A stretch of DNA of 26,123 bases from positions 1 to 26,123 of the forward strand of contig JAZLDH010000014.1 in assembly GCA_045614605.1 (NCBI GenBank). The letters run 5' to 3'. This document shows, piece by piece, positions 24,395 to 26,123 of this stretch. This DNA comes from Onthomorpha sp937906975. GTDB taxonomy: Bacteria > Bacteroidota > Bacteroidia > Bacteroidales > P3. The notes beneath the pieces are model-generated. The model ran no database searches. It was not told the DNA's origin and was given only the letters and a program-made list of their open reading frames with translations. Position numbers and translations under genes: made by a program. Position 1 is the stretch's first letter. Each line of letters begins with the position of its first letter.

Positions 24395-25078
24395 TTATCC
24401 TACTCCTAAATCAAGATTATTCATAAGAATTTCAACCTTTGGATTATCCTTTAATTGAGGAAAAATTTCTTTTTCAAACCATAGGGCAAGTTCTTCATCT
24501 CTTTTCACTTGCGTTGTGTTGTTGCAAAAGAGATTTACGCTAAAATATTCAAAATATTTTAAAGCCAATTCAATATCTCTTTGTATTCTTTCTTTTGTTT
24601 CCCCTTTCGTGCAACACAATAAACACACGCCTTGAAAATATCGTGCAACCTCTTCTGCCGTTACTTCTTTTCCTACGCCTTTATTCCATTTTTCTCTAAG
24701 TTTCGCATCAAAGGTTTCTATGCCACAACGAAATTTCACCTCAACTCCTGAAAATTGTTTTGCAAAATCCAAGAGTTGATTTCTATACATATAGTGCATT
24801 TCAAACCAAAGCGTATGTATATTTTTTTCTTTCACAACTTGCTTTATCATATCTATGGTTTGAGAGTCCAATTCCATGGCTGAGCCTGAGTTTATAACGT
24901 CTAAAACTCCATAAATCCCTGTTACTTTTTCTAAGACTAAGCGATTGGTTTGAAAAGGTTCAGGATTTTTGTCTGAATGATAATCACAAAAAGTGCATTT
25001 ACCCCATTTGCAACCTTTTCCTTGCAAAAGGACAAATTCTCTTGGGAGTTTAGTGTCTATAAGCGAATATCGTTCCAT
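24395..25078 (-). CDS. QueL-like radical SAM protein (putative queuine lyase)
   Basis: 227 residues. The N-terminal motif 'GCKWGKCTFCDYH' supplies Cys23, Cys28 and Cys31, a CX4CX2C cluster site rather than the textbook CX3CX2C. Family-like segments follow: 'INSGSAMELDS', 'LWFEMHYMYRNQL', 'VEVKFRCGIETFD' and 'CLLCCTKGET'. It lies 4 nt downstream of a YhhQ-type queuosine-precursor transporter, so the two are almost certainly co-transcribed. The sequence style and context fit QueL, the radical SAM enzyme described in clostridial queuine salvage that converts queuine to preQ1. The fold is clear; the specific reaction is inferred from neighbour and motif. Confidence 0.72.
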   Translation of the reverse strand: MERYSLIDTKLPREFVLLQGKGCKWGKCTFCDYHSDKNPEPFQTNRLVLEKVTGIYGVLDVINSGSAMELDSQTIDMIKQVVKEKNIHTLWFEMHYMYRNQLLDFAKQFSGVEVKFRCGIETFDAKLREKWNKGVGKEVTAEEVARYFQGVCLLCCTKGETKERIQRDIELALKYFEYFSVNLFCNNTTQVKRDEELALWFEKEIFPQLKDNPKVEILMNNLDLGVG

Positions 25079-25082
25079 AGCT

Positions 25083-25751
25083 TTAGCCTTTTATGTAACG
25101 TTTAATCCAATGTATTGCAACGTATGCCATAGGTGTGCCGAAGAATGCTTCAATTAAAAGTTTTATTCCATATTGGAAAACTATCATCATAAGCAAATCG
25201 TGTGTGGAAACTACTCCTAAAAACGCTATTAACACAAATGGCAATGTATCAAACATATATCCGATTACAGAACTAAGTATTGTTCTCACCCAAAGATGAC
25301 GGCCTTGCATTTTTATTTTGATTCTTTCCATAAACCACGCATTTGACAACTCTCCTAACAAGAATCCAACTAAGGAGGCTAAGACTATACGAGGTACGTA
25401 TGTGAAAATGTGATTGTAAGCCTTTGTTGTTTCCGACAAATAGTCTAAAGAAGGTAGCCACACTCCTATTTGCGTGCAGATAACCAAGAGAACATTACAC
25501 AAAAAAGTTATCCAAATTACTTTTTTTGAAGTTTTATATCCCCAAATTTCGGTTAATACATCTCCAAGCATATATGCAAAAGGGAATGTAATAGTTCCTG
25601 CATCAAAATAAAGAAATCCGAAAATGCTAATCACCTTTACCGCCATTATATTTGAGACTAAATATAAGGTTACAAAAAGTGCAGTTACGATAATCAAAGA
25701 AGTATAACTTCTTTCTCGGTTTTTGAAAGGGTTTTCCGATACCTTATCCAT
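25083..25751 (-). CDS. yhhQ: YhhQ-family queuosine-precursor transporter
   Basis: 222 residues with about six membrane helices. YhhQ signatures are 'LYLVSNIMAVKVISIFGFLYFDAGTITFPFAY', 'DVLTEIWGYKTSKKVIW', 'RIVLASLVGFLLGELSNAW' and 'RTILSSVIGYMFDTLPFVLIAF'. Members import queuosine precursors (preQ0, preQ1 or queuine) across the inner membrane. ATG 25751 is chosen because the longer reading frame begins at a TTG (25817) upstream of a -7 promoter element. It is first in an operon with the QueL-like gene (4-nt gap), suggesting uptake of queuine followed by conversion to preQ1. Confidence 0.9.
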   Translation of the reverse strand: MDKVSENPFKNRERSYTSLIIVTALFVTLYLVSNIMAVKVISIFGFLYFDAGTITFPFAYMLGDVLTEIWGYKTSKKVIWITFLCNVLLVICTQIGVWLPSLDYLSETTKAYNHIFTYVPRIVLASLVGFLLGELSNAWFMERIKIKMQGRHLWVRTILSSVIGYMFDTLPFVLIAFLGVVSTHDLLMMIVFQYGIKLLIEAFFGTPMAYVAIHWIKRYIKG

Positions 25752-25775
25752 AAAGAAATATTTTAAATTTGGATG

Positions 25776-25812
25776 CAAAGATAAGGACAATTCCTTAAAT
25801 ATCGTATCTTTG
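25776..25812. promoter_or_regulatory. Divergent -7 elements around a 14-bp palindrome (yhhQ / nth)
   Basis: Minus-strand TATCTTTG (25783-25776) and plus-strand TATCTTTG (25805-25812) face away from each other with 21 nt between them, so each overlaps the other's expected -33 region. Between them lies AAGGACAATTCCTT (25783-25796), a perfect 5-bp-arm palindrome and possible operator. Good -33 TTTG elements are not visible for either direction. Confidence 0.55.
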
Positions 25813-25829
25813 TACAAACAAATTCCTTT

Positions 25830-26123
25830 ATGACCAAGAAAGAACTATACAATAAAGTATTGGCTTATTTTGAACAAGCCATGCCCGTAGCCGAAACCGA
25901 GCTGAATTACGGTAATCCGTTTGAATTGTTGATAGCCGTTATTCTCAGTGCCCAATGTACCGACAAGCGAGTGAATCTCATCACTCCTCCCCTTTTCCGA
26001 GACTTTCCCACTCCCGAAGCCTTGGCCTCTACCACGCCCGAAGTCATCTTCGAATACATCCGTAGTGTGAGCTACCCCAATAACAAAGCCAAACATTTGG
26101 TCGGCATGGCTCAGATGTTAGTC
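25830..26123 (+). CDS. nth: Endonuclease III, N-terminal part (truncated by window end)
   Basis: The first 98 codons are present and the frame stays open to the window edge. The translation begins MTKKELYNKVLAYF and contains 'NPFELLIAVILSAQCTDKRVN', the hallmark of Nth, followed by 'EYIRSVSYPNNKAKHLVGMA' of the helix-hairpin-helix region. Endonuclease III is a DNA glycosylase/AP lyase for oxidised pyrimidines. The catalytic Lys/Asp and the 4Fe-4S cysteines lie beyond the edge. Composition changes inside the gene: the first ~50 nt are about 31% GC, and the remaining ~243 nt about 50% GC with GCC/CCC/ACC-type codons, unlike every other gene here. That suggests transfer, recombination or an assembly join. 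Confidence 0.93.
   Translation, partial: MTKKELYNKVLAYFEQAMPVAETELNYGNPFELLIAVILSAQCTDKRVNLITPPLFRDFPTPEALASTTPEVIFEYIRSVSYPNNKAKHLVGMAQMLV

Noticed and set aside
25752..25829. preQ1 riboswitch in front of yhhQ
   Set aside because: The leader is short and AT-rich, and I could find no stem plus A-rich tail pattern or pairing typical of preQ1 aptamers.

Overview
The window looks like core chromosome of a low-GC anaerobic member of Bacteroidales (Bacteroidota). The evidence is: the 5' end of a Bacteroidales-type 16S rRNA gene; many promoters of the Bacteroidota form TTTG-N18-20-TAnnTTTG with little Shine-Dalgarno signal; two proteins with type IX secretion (T9SS) C-terminal sorting domains; gldF/gldG; thioredoxin-fold proteins with DUF4369/DUF5106-like regions; and KdsA for lipopolysaccharide. 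Most of the window is roughly one-third GC. The last ~240 bp, inside a truncated nth gene, is about 50% GC by hand count.

Layout. 1-126: 5' end of 16S rRNA (minus), with leader and a strong promoter up to 317. 390-2228 (minus): secreted BspA-like leucine-rich-repeat T9SS protein. 2537-8520 (plus): five-gene operon gldF-gldG-DUF4340-dnaN-pepC, ended by a bidirectional terminator at 8541-8576. 8583-10570 (minus): two-gene RloA/RloB (AbiL-type) anti-phage defence module with its own promoter. 10865-13865 (minus): GT2 glycosyltransferase and metG, ending in a terminator. 13955-18510 (minus): clpB (lacking the N-domain), glmM with its own promoter, and a small T9SS cargo protein, ending in a 15-bp-stem terminator directly before the glycosyltransferase. 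18710-21489 (plus): tandem exported thioredoxin-fold paralogues. 21486-21701 (minus): a 71-residue ribbon-helix-helix-like protein whose tail carries a QLELF sliding-clamp-type motif. 21755-22561 (plus): kdsA. 22688-24339 (plus): crotonase plus 3-hydroxyacyl-CoA dehydrogenase. 24395-25751 (minus): YhhQ-type queuosine-precursor transporter and a QueL-like radical SAM protein. 25830-end (plus): truncated nth.

The genes combine housekeeping (replication clamp, tRNA charging, protein disaggregation, envelope sugar synthesis, base excision repair), fermentative C4-CoA metabolism, envelope and secretion functions, and two accessory modules: the RloA/RloB defence pair and the queuine/preQ1 salvage pair. 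The points most worth a second look are the small protein with clamp-binding-like motifs, the defence pair, the queuosine salvage pair, the N-domain-less ClpB, a dispersed AT-rich intergenic repeat with conserved internal spacing, and the composition break inside nth.
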